Below are positions 36,155 through 47,140 of a stretch of 64,000 nt of DNA, piece after piece. The notes beneath the pieces were generated by a model that saw only the letters and a program-made list of their open reading frames with translations, was not told the DNA's origin and made no database searches. How positions within the stretch are numbered: position 1 is the stretch's first letter; each line of letters begins with the position of its first letter. Made by a program: the position numbers and the translations under genes. The DNA lies in the NCBI RefSeq assembly GCF_001039355.2, contig NW_019773544.1, positions 1-64,000 of the forward strand, in the 5' to 3' direction. The DNA is from Lingula anatina (Eukaryota; Brachiopoda; Lingulata; Lingulida; Lingulidae).

Positions 36155-39100
36155 CCCAGATAGCAAGAAGGCGTTGGCCCGACGCTGGGCCAACGTCGGC
36201 ATGGTTGGCCTTACAACGTCGGGCCAACGTCGTAAGGCCGACCAGTACACTGGGCCGACGACGGGCCAGCGACGGTGCCGGCGTCGGGCCGACGTCCGTG
36301 CTCATCGGCCATCTGTTGGCCCGACGTCGGCCCAGCGTCGTTTTGCCGACCAGCTGACGTTGGCCCAATGGTGGGCCGACGTTGGCCCGATGGTGGGTAA
36401 TGGTTGGCCGGATGGAGGCCCAGCATCAGGGTTATTACGTTGGTACGATGTTGGCCCAATGTAATTATGCCATCCCAACTTATTGGCCCTACGTAGGCCC
36501 AAATTTAACTTTTTTTTTTGTTCCAAAGTGATTAATTGACTTAATGAAATTATAAGCAAAAACAACAACACTTTCTTTCTGTCTGCAACACAAAATATAT
36601 TCTTTATTATATCATAGTGGTGATTTCATGGCCAAATTTCATTTCTGAAAATTCCTACTTTAGATAAAGTCTGAAAATTATATTAACTGAATATTTAATT
36701 AGTTACATAAAAGTTATTTATGAATGAACCTTATATTAACCCTATACATTAAGTTCTACAGGATGTTTTCAGTTTTAAAAGGTCTGAATCACTTTATTTA
36801 TGGCTTCATTTTTTAGTTAAAGTTAAAATATGTTCAATTATGTTAAAATTATATATATATATATAACCAAATCAACAGTAAATACAGTGTCAATACATTT
36901 AATAAAAAAGAAACTTCTTGTGTACAAAACAATGTAAGTTTAAAATAACAACACTGCAAAAGGGCAAATATTCAGACACTAAACAGGGGAAAATGTCACT
37001 TATATACATTTTTTTTACAAAACAAAGCTGCTCATCGAATCTGAACTAACACAAAAATACCAAAATTGTAATTAATTCTGCATGTACAACGGGGTCGAGG
37101 GGAAAAATATTTTTGCACACTTTAACCTAAAGAATATTATACATTGTCACTTTTAAACTAATTCAAACATATCATTAATAATCATAATCACAAATCACTG
37201 AAGTTCTGTAATAAATAAATCTTGAATAATGACTGAAAAAAAAAAACATTGTTTTTTAGATGATGGCGAGTTATAGCAAAATTATAAATAACCATGCAGT
37301 AACTGTTTCAGTGTATTCAACTTGCATTCTGGCTGCATGTAAACTCTGAAAAAGAATTATGTATACCCTAGCATAGATATAGATGTACAATAAAAAGAGA
37401 ATTACATGTGCACAAAGACAAACCCCAGTATATTGTTGATGCTTTTGAATTGAATTACATCACGATTCAAATCACTCAATGAATTGAACCAGTTTGCAAA
37501 GCTTGTGCTTTTTTTCATATTCATAACACTAAGAAATGATTCATCAGGCTCCTTGACAAGCTAATAATAATTAAAGGAATTAACAATGGGACAAGTAACT
37601 CTATTAAGTTAACAACAGTTTATTCAAATGTCAAGTCAAAACACAATATCCCTTCCTTTCTTGGAGAGAAACATCCTTTCAAATATATGCTTATTGACAG
37701 TTCACTCTTTAAATTGTCTTTTCAAACATTTGCAGAATACCATATGACCTCCAACTATAATTCTTTTAACCACACTGAAAATTCTCAATTCTAATCAACT
37801 CATATCAAACCCCATGTCCTTTTGGATTTCAGCATTCCTGATGTATTTTCTTCAATGATATTAAAATATGCACCTGAATCTGGTAATACACTGAGATCAA
37901 CGCCGCCTATCTCTATTTCCACCATATTTGGCATGTCTGTGTATATTGCATTGGTTTCCACACCAAATGTATACGCACCCCTGGATTATCATGTCCATAA
38001 CTGTCATTTACATGAAGATTAGTTTCAGTTTTGCAGACTTTTGCAAAGTGATCCAACGTTCCATGTTTTCTAAGTCGGGGGGTTTCTACTTCGTTTTTCA
38101 TGTCTGAACTCGTGATGTTTAGACTGAGTTGGTTTGTTAAATGACTTCGGTTTCACCATACTCACAGTTTCTGGTGTTCCAATTTCATTTCAAGCGTTAT
38201 TCATGTTTCTCACCTGTGTAACAGTGTTTGAGAGAGTCCTGAAAATATCTGGTACACCTGTCCCTTCTGAATGCAACATAAGCACGCGTCTCCTCTGACA
38301 TGTATTTTTAATTTTCTGTCTTTGTTCATTATTCAATCCGTCCGTTGGTTCTGAAACGATCAATCCTTTTCCGTCAGTGAAGAGTAAAACTGTCTAGCCA
38401 GCGCGTCCAGCGTACGTGGCCCTGTCTCCCGCTCCGGACTTCTGTACGGTTCGAATTTCGTAATTTCACATTTTCCCTCCATTTTCTCAAAGAAAGTTGG
38501 CTCACAGTTTTGCACTAGAGTTAATCCTCGTCGCCAGTGTTGATGTCTTCGAATTAAATCGCATCACGAAACAAATCACTCAACGAATTGTATCGGTTTT
38601 ATATGCTTGTGCTTTTTTCATATCCATAACTCTAAGAAACGCTACATCCGGGTCTTTGACCGGCTTATCATAAAAGGCGGAATTTAAAAAAAGCGGAACG
38701 AGTAGCTCTAACAAGTTAACAGTTCATTAAAATGTCAAGTCAAATTAAACAAATAGTGCATTAATGAGGGGACTTTGAAAAAAAGAGAGAAAGAGATTGA
38801 TATAAATTAAATCAAAATTGATCAAATGATGTTAGTTCAATGCATATTCAGCTCACTGCCATGGTCAATAAAAAAATAAATAAATAATAGAAATAAAAAA
38901 TAATAAAAATAAATAAGATTTAAAAAAAAATGACATCATATATTGGCTTGATGGCGGTTTGACATGAAATTAAAAAAGAGTCCAACATAAGTTTAATGTT
39001 TAAAAAATGACGTTGGCCCTACATTGGATCAACGACAAAAAATGATGTTGGTCCTACATTGGCCCAACGTTGGCCCTACATCGGATCAATGTCAAAAAAA

Positions 39101-39246
39101 GGACGTTGGCCCGACGTTGGCCCAACGACGACAGGCCAACGTCAACAGTGCCAACGTTGGCCCAATGTTGGCCCGATGGCGGCATGCCAATGCCGACCAA
39201 GTGCCAACCGTGCCGACGTTGGCCCAACGTCATCTTGCTATCTGGG
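36155..39246. mobile_element. 3.1-kb TIR element with GGCCCGACGTTGG minisatellite ends
   Basis: The left end CCCAGATAGCAAG (36155-36167) is inverse to the right end CTTGCTATCTGGG (39234-39246). Inside each end lies an array of degenerate GTTGGCCCGACGTTGGGCCAACGT-like words (about 36168-36495 and 39007-39233), so the ends form extended inverted repeats. The interior lacks a transposase and instead holds an LTR retrotransposon remnant (37434-38751). Flanks share GACAGA on the minus strand, a possible short target duplication a few bases from the right end. Probably a non-autonomous element with a nested insertion. Confidence 0.65.
37434..38751 (-). mobile_element. Internally deleted LTR retrotransposon (Ty3/gypsy-like)
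   Basis: Two direct repeats of about 210 bp, 37434-37645 and 38538-38751, act as LTRs on the minus strand. They end in ...CATCAACA. Directly after the 5' LTR comes TGGCGACGAGGAT, a primer-binding-site-like sequence common in Ty3/gypsy elements. A purine tract (AGAAAGGAAGGGA) precedes the 3' LTR. The internal 0.9 kb encodes gag/protease remnants: a damaged CCHC knuckle (GTLDHFAKVC with the first cysteines lost, in 37913-38101) and an aspartic-protease-like DSGA segment near 37855-37930. Reverse transcriptase and integrase are absent. Nested within the 3.1-kb TIR element. Confidence 0.65.
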
Positions 39247-39249
39247 GTT

Positions 39250-40240
39250 CTGTCTCTGGCTGTATCTGCAGCCGCATTCTCTTCAAGAACATAAGTCAGT
39301 TTTTAAAGCAGATGCTCTCTTTCCCCAACTTCCTCAGCTGTTCCTGACCTACAAAAAATGAGGTAAAATCAATGTGCTTCTAAAGCCTTACTCTATGCAA
39401 TTGTTANTTACCACGTGGGTGCGCTGAATTTGCTTAGCTGTTCCTTTTCTGTCGTGATTTCATATAATATTTTCATGCCTTTATGTGCCTGATTTGTGGC
39501 AGTATTGCTGTCTTGACAAATAAGATTACATCGTTAATGTCTTTAATTATTTAATTAATTAAAATTTTTATAAATGTAAGTTCAGTAGAAAAATCTGTAT
39601 TCTTTGCACTAGTATATAACTTCTACAAGTTACAACAGGGCCCCGTATCTCGAAAGCTTCTCTTATAGCGAGCAGGCGCAAGCATGGCAATTCCTTGCTA
39701 TCCTATATCTGGAAAGCCTCGCAAATTGTGACCATGCGCTAATAGCGAAATCACCATTTGTTTAGAAGATATTATTTGCGGCAATACAAACTAGGTGCAA
39801 TGGCCTGTCTTTCATGTAATTAAACATGGTGGCAAGTTTGGGTTGCTAGTCATAATAGCATATAACAAAACATATAACAAAAACATGGAAGCTTATAATA
39901 GATTGAATCACTCGGTACCTCTGATAGAAAAACTTGCATTAAATATTCACGTGAAGAATGCTAAAGTCATGCTCATATACAAAACATGAAATGTGGCAAG
40001 TTTTATGATAAATGGAATGTGAAAAGCCAGAAATGGGAAACCATGGTAACAGGTATTTGTATGATCTCCTTCCCTTTCTCCATGAAGAAAAACTCACCAG
40101 TAATCGCCTCTTGTGTTTCTTTTGGGTTTAAGTAATTTTTGTCTTGTTGACCAGTTACTGTAATTTCCCCACTTTCCTCACATGATATCACAAAAGTACA
40201 CTTCAAGTAGTTACAGCCAACTGATGTGCCTAATATAGCT
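39250..40240. other. No gene recognised
   Basis: AT-rich sequence with a single N at 39407. Short open frames without domains. Confidence 0.35.
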
Positions 40241-40243
40241 TAA

Positions 40244-40898
40244 AGTCATAATGACACTTAGTTTTGGCCAAAAATACGATTTTCCTAGAAAAAACAGCAA
40301 TTTTCCCGTACTTACCAATGGTCAACCACCCCTTTCCTGCATTCAAAGTTAATCCAGGGTTTTTTTCCTAAACGTACGGTTTTTTGTTAAAATCTCTTTA
40401 GAGATTTTAACTGACAGAGCCCTCTCTCTGACATGGCAGTCACGCGATATCGAGCGATAGTTTCTGGTGACCTATTTAAAACCGCGGGAAAAGCAGACAA
40501 CAACAACAACCAATATAACAATATTATAAGATTCATAAGATATATTCGTCTTATTGCTCAAAATGCATTTATATCTACAATGTGTGCAATTCTGGGCTTT
40601 TCGTTATCCAACGCACTGTACAAAAACTCGCAACTTACGTCTGAGGGTTTCCCGCCAATGTTATTTTGGTCTCGAATGAACGCGAGAATCCGCGTGACAC
40701 CTAAATGTCATTGGCAACGGATGCACTTGTCGACCGTGAAGAAAGGCATCAAAAGCCCAAGTGACAAGCACAGATTTTAGATTTACTACAATAACAGTCG
40801 TTTTAGTGGGAAAATGCAATAGAATATATATTTCCAGGCGTTGTTTACAATGTATTTCTTGTGGTATTTTTAATCTCAAAGGAAGAGTTATTATTGCT
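40244..40898. mobile_element. TTAA-flanked MITE, copy 2 (longer)
   Basis: Flanked by TTAA (40240-40243, 40899-40902). The right end inverse AGCAATAATAACTCTTCC matches the copy-1 end AGGGATAATAACTCTTC. The left end AGTCATAATGACACTT is diverged. The interior shares 'ttttcctagaaa' and 'ttttcccgtacttaccaatg' with the copy at 11149-11481. Confidence 0.65.
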
Positions 40899-41016
40899 TT
40901 AATATAGATACAGATATTAATAATGATCTGTTTTTTACTGCTTTAAGGGTTTACATGTGCAAGTATCACAAATATTGAAACAGATTTAGCAAAGTTAACA
41001 TTGTTTTTTCTTTCAG

Positions 41017-41071
41017 TCTGGGAATAGTGCAAGGCTCAGAAGTCAAAGATGTCACCAGTATCCCCTACAAT
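41017..41071 (+). other. Isolated exon-like block
   Basis: 55 bp bounded by a strong acceptor (ttttttctttcag) and a strong donor (AATgtaagt). One frame reads LGIVQGSEVKDVTSIPYN. No neighbouring exon could be matched, so this may be chance or part of an unrecognised gene. Confidence 0.2.
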
Positions 41072-41186
41072 GTAAGTACATTTGAATTTATTTTTCAAAG
41101 TCCAGTCACCAAAGTAGGTGGGACTCTTGCCAGCTAGTAAACCATGATTTGGAATTTTGCTTACAATTGATTTCTTTAATTATTAA

Positions 41187-41365
41187 AGGGATAACAACTG
41201 TTCCTTTTGGTAAAAAAAAAAACAAAAAAAAAACAGATTTTCCTGGGGCAAACGACAATTTTCCCATACTTAAACCTATGGTTAATGAATCCATTCCTAC
41301 ATTCATGACCTCTTTTAGTAAATGTATTGTAGAAAATTAATCTTACAAAAACAGTTGTTATCCCT
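41187..41365. mobile_element. TTAA-flanked MITE, copy 3 (short)
   Basis: Terminal inverted repeats AGGGATAACAACTGTT / AACAGTTGTTATCCCT, flanked by TTAA (41183-41186, 41366-41369). Interior shared with copies 1 and 2 ('gattttcct', 'ttttcccatactta'). Confidence 0.75.
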
Positions 41366-41610
41366 TTAAGATAATGTGTGTCCCGTCACAAAACCACTGT
41401 TCCTAGTCAGCCACTTGTGGTCATGAAGATGTCTGGAGATGTCACCAGAAGACTCACAACATGGCTTTAACTCCATAGAAACTTCCCCTGGTACCTGTTG
41501 ATTGCAGAGGCACCTGGAAAAAGTGGTGTTCACAGTAATAACTTGACATTTGTTTGCCAATATTCCCTACGTGTATATGCATAATCAACTATGTAATTAT
41601 TATTACATAA

Positions 41611-41978
41611 GGCCACACTTTTTTAATTTTATGGATGACATCCTGCGCGCGCACCGATTTTCGTCCGTTCTCCAAAAANNNNNNNNNNNNNNNNNNNNNN
41701 NNNNNNNNNNNNNNNNNNNNNNNNNNNNNNNNNNNNNNNNNNNNNNNNNNNNNNNNNNNNNNNNNNNNNNNNNNNNNNNNNNNNNNNNNNNNNNNNNNNN
41801 NNNNNNNNNNNNNNNNNNNNNNNNNNNNNNNNNNNNNNNNNNNNNNNNNNNNNNNNNNNNNNNNNNNNNNNNNNNNNNNNNNNNNNNNNNNNNNNNNNNN
41901 NNTTTTTTTTTTTCGCCCGCTCGCACCGACTTTGGGGTCCCCAGAGGATGTCATCCATAAAAATAAAAAAGTGTGGCC
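41611..41978. mobile_element. GGCCACACTTTTTT MITE with TAA target duplication, gap inside
   Basis: The left GGCCACACTTTTTTAATTTT and ATGGATGACATCC are inverse to the right GGATGTCATCCAT and AAAAAAGTGTGGCC. TAA flanks both ends (41608-41610, 41979-41981), as in Harbinger-type elements. The middle is an N gap (41679-41902), probably because the hairpin blocked sequencing. Confidence 0.7.
41679..41902. other. Assembly gap
   Basis: 224 Ns. Open frames that run across it are meaningless. Confidence 0.99.
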
Positions 41979-42784
41979 TAATTCATGTTCAAGGATGTAC
42001 TTTCAGTGAAAATGGCCACATAATATAATTATATTTCAACAGATGTAGTAATACTATCAATACCAATTAAAAGGTTTTTACAGAGATTGCTTTCTAACGT
42101 TATCATGGCATTAAGTCATATGGCACAGTTCATCATACATATAGGTGGTGCTTTATTTAGGGTATTCTTTCTTGCTTTGTTGCATGTTGGATCATGGTGA
42201 ACCATACTCTTTATTTACCATGTTTTACAGTCATATATGATTGCAGAGGATGTTTGGAGGTTTTGTAATGATAGTTTAAGAAAAAAAAAACAATGAAGAC
42301 AACACATTCTATTCTTGCAAACACTATAGATATGTAAAGCGTGAACGCCCTCAGCTTATGCATGCAGTGCACTCGGTAGGATTTTTCTAAGGGAGTACCG
42401 TACCCCTTGCCCAAAAAAAGAAGGGGTAATTTTCAAAATGAAGGGGTAAAATTAAAAAATGCTCATCAAGGTGTAATTTTGTGTATTAATAATCATGCAA
42501 TCACACAGTTCACTTTCATAACAATAACCCACTATCCTTTTATCCAAAATCTTTTATTATTGCAATTTAACAAAAAGAAAACAAAAACAAAATGGACAGG
42601 TCACGACTAGATACTGTGTTTCTTTGACTAGAGTAAAAGTAACTGGTGCTACCTAGTAAATGTAACAAAAGGAAAACATTCCTCTTTTGGCTTGAAAACA
42701 AAAATCTCAAAATAAATATAATAATAACAATCTCAAAATAAAAGATCTCAAGATAAAAAACCAAAATACAAGAAGCTCAGTTTN

Positions 42785-42886
42785 TTTTTTTTTCAATTTT
42801 TTTTTTTTATTTTTTTTTTCAAAAAAAATTTTTTTTTCAATTTTTTTAAAAAAATTTTTTTTCCGCTTGGCCCTCCTGGGATTCCA
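42785..42886 (-). repeat. 'GGAATCCCAGGAGGGCCAAG' tag plus A-rich tail, copy 3
   Basis: On the minus strand the tag (42867-42886) is followed by a long A-rich/T-interrupted tract down to about 42785. It lies about 130 bp downstream, in the minus sense, of the tRNA-like gene at 43015-43118. Confidence 0.55.
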
Positions 42887-43014
42887 TACAAACCAGTTTT
42901 AAGTCTGCAAAAAATGAATATAAAATATTTCTTCGCCCCATTCTCTTCTGTTTCCTCTGTTTTTCGCTAGGACTTATCAGAGTTACATATCCTGACAATA
43001 AATAACAAGAAAAA

Positions 43015-43081
43015 TGCCGCGAGCCGGGATTGAACCAGCGACCTTCAGATACCTGGTGACATCTTGTGCTACACAAGCCGA

Positions 43082-43118
<37 letters not shown>
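43015..43118 (-). tRNA. tRNA-Phe(GAA) with a 31-nt intron
   Basis: The minus strand folds as a full cloverleaf. Acceptor GCCGCGA pairs with TCGCGGC and A is the discriminator. The D arm is GCTC-AGTTGGGA-GAGC. Anticodon stem TCAGA/TCTGA bears loop CTGAAGA, with anticodon GAA at 43083-43085. The T arm is GCTGG-TTCAATC-CCGGC. A box TAGCTCAGTTGG and B box GGTTCAATCC are intact. A 31-nt intron (43051-43081) sits at the canonical position 37/38. Relative to the usual animal tRNA-Phe the acceptor bases differ but stay paired, suggesting selection. An A-rich tract 130 bp downstream leaves open that it is the head of a tRNA-derived SINE. Confidence 0.75.
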
Positions 43119-43120
<2 letters not shown>

Positions 43121-45218
43121 TCATGCATACCTTGAGTGAGTGCGCTGCGATCCTGAAAATTCATGTCACCTTGGACTTGCTTTACTTAATTTGCATTCTA
43201 CGCTAATGGTATACGGTATTTGTTTTATCATATGTTTTATCAGATGCTTCTGTCAAACACCAATTTCCAAATTGTGGTCACAAGATGTGAAGTCTTTTAT
43301 ATATTTTTCCAAATAACTAATTTTTAAACTAAAGCAACTTAATTCATTATAGCAGGCCTATAGCATTCATTTCAGGTCTACTTCCTGTCGCATTCATTGT
43401 TCATGTCCATCAGCTAGACTCCACGCGAAATATTAGTTTGATTTCTGAAAATGTTGCAATGAACCTCTATTTACGATAAATAAAATGATCCATGTTAAGC
43501 GCGTAGGAAGCAATTTTTAAATAGAGAGGTTTCACCCCTCCCCCACTCCGCGCTAACCGCGCTGATGAGTATCGAGATTGAAAAAAAAGTGTGAGGGGGG
43601 AAGGATCAAGCCCAATTCATTTCTTTGCAAAGATAAATGAAAAACAAGCACATGATACATTAAGCTTTACGAGTATCTAAAAAATACAAAATTATGCCAC
43701 AAGAATTAACAAAGCCATCTTTGTTTGGAAGAATATGCACCCTTTTATGAACAGATGCTAAATTAATTAGTCCGGTGTTAAATGTTTAAATCTAAGCTGT
43801 CGTGAAATACTAGGTATTTAACGGTGATAAAATCTGGAAACTGATTTCTACACCTTAAAACACGATAAGATCTACATCGTGCATAACACAACCATCGGAG
43901 GTTCGTGGCAACTACATGTAGATTAAGCCTTTAACATTTTCCTAGAGAGACAACAGCATCTGCAGCCGTATATTCATTTTTTCTACAGAGCAACAATGTA
44001 ACATTCAATTATGCGGACAGTGTACACTATTTTATGTTCCGAAGGCGTGCCGAAAATAACTAATTAAACGAGTTTTTAAAAGCGTTTACGTGTGATATCA
44101 ATGTTTTAATGGTGTTTTTTATGGCATTTTAACCGAGCTTTGGTAACAAAAGACAATCAAAAGTATTTGAACATAACATATTCGATCTTAAGTTTGTTTA
44201 CACACAGTGTGACAAAATGTACATCACCCTCATGTTACCTAAAATCGATCCTTACGGTTCTTTAATCATGTGCACGTAAACGGAAGATTGAAAATAAAAT
44301 TGTTGGAGAATTGTGTATCATAAAACAAACCAGTTATTGACCATATTCCAACTAAGGCTGTATTCCCAGTGCTTTTAGATCGATCTATCCCCGCGGGGAG
44401 TCTCACTAGATTACTGTCAGATAATCCGGCTTAAATGTCTACAAGCTGTAAGGGGGTAATTAACTTTCGTGTCCGCCCGGCTGACAGCTATTTAGCGTGA
44501 ACCCCCAGGGAGTTAGGTCGATCTAAAGTAGATCGATCTAATCTCTGGAAATGGGGTCTAAAATGGCCATGAAATCCTCCAACTTTTCCAGAGTCGTACT
44601 CACTTTGTTATTGCGGACAGAAATGAGATTGTCATCGCTACCCTGTTTTGATTTTGCTGCTGCTCACACACTATCACACCCAAGCCTTAAGTAAAGAAAA
44701 TGTAGGGGTCGGACATGAGAGGGACTGAAGGTGGAAAAACCCGCTTGCCTCGTTCGCCATACGAGCAAGCATATCCAGGTATAGGACCGGAAGTGAATTG
44801 GAATAAAGAAATAAACATACATATCATTCTTAATTATAATGGTTTCATGCTCTGGCACATCTGTTTGTCTTTCAAGACCATTTTACCTAAGCCTGCTAAG
44901 TAGATACTTCACAACTATCATAGTTTTTTTTTTATTCTGACGTCAGAAGCATCCGTGTCACTTACTACCCTTATGAAGTATCTGGATCAGCGTGGGAATG
45001 TCAATAGTGAGCTGGTTCTAAGTTATAAAGTTATAAAGCCATTTAATTGAAACGTTTGGCATCCACGAATGATCAACTCCTGTCACGAAATTTCAACTAA
45101 AACGACATTTTAACAGGACGGTGTTCAAGTGTACGCTCACTTCTGAACATTCGTTTAAGTAAATGCCAATTAGTAATTTGTTCATTCGTTGCACAGTGGC
45201 GTTTCCAGCGTATGACCA
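43119..45218. other. Intergenic upstream of the TRP-like gene
   Basis: One MITE (see 44353) and otherwise unremarkable AT-rich sequence. No exon recognised. Confidence 0.4.
44353..44565. mobile_element. MITE with TTAGATCGATCTA termini
   Basis: The left 'ttcccagtgcttttagatcgatcta' block is roughly inverse to the right 'tagatcgatctaatctctggaaa' block. Between them lie further inverse pieces (CCCCGCGGGGAG against CTCCCTGGGGG). The target duplication is not clear. Confidence 0.45.
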
Positions 45219-47140
45219 ATGGAGGCAGAAGACGATATTGAAACCTGGGATTTGGATTCAGGCAATACCAACAGAACTAGTACAGGGCATGGTTTGTCTA
45301 TTGTCTGCAACACTGGTCGACCGAGTTCCACAAACGTGATCTACCCAGCATCATGCAATGATCACTCGTCAATGGGCCACAAATGGTTTGACATCCTCAC
45401 CACCAACAACGTTGCAGAGCTAGAAAAATGCCTAGCAAATCTGTCAAAAGAGGCAAGAAAACATCTCATAAACACCGCTTTCGTATATGAAGACGACAGA
45501 GGAGACAGTTCAAGACAATCCGTTAGTTTGCCAATTTACCGCCTCGAAATGCCTGAATTTTCTCTTCCCTTATTTTTAGCTGTTGTTTATGGATCGGTAG
45601 GCTGTTTTAAAGCTCTGCTGAAACACGATGTTGATCTACTTGCTACTGATGATAAAGGGACTAATATTTTGCATGCTTTGGTTTGGGCCAATTTCAATTG
45701 GCCTGGGTATGGCGTTTTGCACCTAGGTATCTATGGACACATAAACGCCTTGCTATCCCGTAAAACTATGACTGATTTACTCCACCAAGAAGACACATAT
45801 GGACTGCGCCCACTGGAATTGGCAGCAATGCTTCCTTCACTGACTATGACAACGGCTATAATAGAAACAGAAGGCATTTACAAATTTCCTAAAATCACAC
45901 GCAGGTTTGACCAGGTATCATGGTACGACATCACGGAATATCACGTGGCGAATTCCACCAAACCATGGAACCGCTATTTGATCTCTCCAAGAAAGGCCAT
46001 AGCGGCGTTTGACACTGAAGTTCTTAAAGACCCGAGATTGCGTTCCTTCATGGAATCCCCGGTCATCTCGGCCATGGTCAACAACAGCGTGTCCAGCTTG
46101 TGGCCGTTTCTACTTTTAATGATCGTGTGGTTCTTAAGTTATGCCACTATGGTTTGGCTTAGTATCATCTACATTTGGTTTGATAAAGTATTCAGCGGTG
46201 ACGACAATATTGGAACCAACGCTGACGGGTAATGAAACAATTTCATCCTGTGAAGATGACTTAAAGAACGACTTCGCTGCAAAAAATTTGTGGTTAATAG
46301 GGCAATATAGTACCTATATATGTATAACGTATTCTTGCTTAAACATAATTTATGACCTTTGTAATATTTTTGTAACAGGCTTTAAGATTCATTTTCTAAA
46401 ATACCAGCATGTTTCATTAAACATTCAAATTCTTGCACAAAGGCAGAACACCATTGTGAGTGTCCGATATTATACGGTCATTAATTTCTTGGTGAACACT
46501 TTTTTAGTTATGACTTTCTTTCTGTCAAAACAAAATCACAAGACAGAAGATATGGAGGCCTTTACGCTTTGGGTGCTTCTTTTAGCAGGTGCTTTAAATT
46601 CATGGAACATAATGTATGTTCTTCAGATTATTCTGTGGCGAGTACATTCAGATTTTAAGGCATTTGTTTTTCGATTGCCTGAACGTCTCTTTAATGGCTA
46701 CGGTTTTCTATGTTGCACATGCATTCATGTTTTATACCTATTTTCGTCGTGAGTGCAATGATGACTATAAGGAAGGATTCACTACTTTATACGTAATGTT
46801 CAAAATGATGCTGAACATGGAGGACGTCACAAAAGAAGTTGAACCGCCTTATCTGTATGTTATAATGATAAATCACTGTGCTTATGTTGTATTTGTGCCA
46901 ATCATTACTATCAATTTCCTGATTGCCTTATTTTCTGAAACAGTATCACGGTTTTATGAGAACAAGAACATCATCATGTCGCTGCAGAAACTGTTAATTA
47001 TGAACGATATTGAAACTGTGATGAGACCGCTGTTGGTGCTGCTGAGATGGAAGAGAGGGATAGTGGAGAGAGATGGGCGACTATATTTACCAGTGTATCA
47101 CGGTCCTTTTTTGCTTCAGACTGGCAAAGTAGTTGAGTAA
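45219..47140 (+). pseudogene. TRPV-like ion channel, intronless, two frameshifts
   Basis: Three consecutive open segments in three frames (45219 to about 46210; about 46170-46680; about 46670-47140) read as one protein of about 640 residues. The N-terminal part has ankyrin-like units (PLFLAVVYGSVGCFKALLKH, GTNILHALVWAN, YGLRPLELAA). Then come hydrophobic helices from WPFLLLMIVWFLSYATMVWL, a pore-like FTTLYVMFKMMLNMED, and S6 INFLIALFSETVSRF followed by KLLIMNDIE. The order matches the TRPV pore and S6 (GMGD, LNMLIAL.GETV). Each shift behaves like one extra base; the second falls near a T5 run, so sequencing error is possible. No introns were detected. A real pseudogene, retrocopy or assembly error are all open. 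AATAAA follows at 47407-47412. Confidence 0.7.

Noticed and set aside
36108-36571. Arg/Gly/Pro-rich open frames on both strands (also 39024-39361)
   Set aside because: They are translations of the GTTGGCCCGACG minisatellite in all frames, with no domain and no splice context.
41550-42009. Open frames through the N gap at 41679-41902 (and at 60055-60397)
   Set aside because: They exist only because Ns cannot contain stops.
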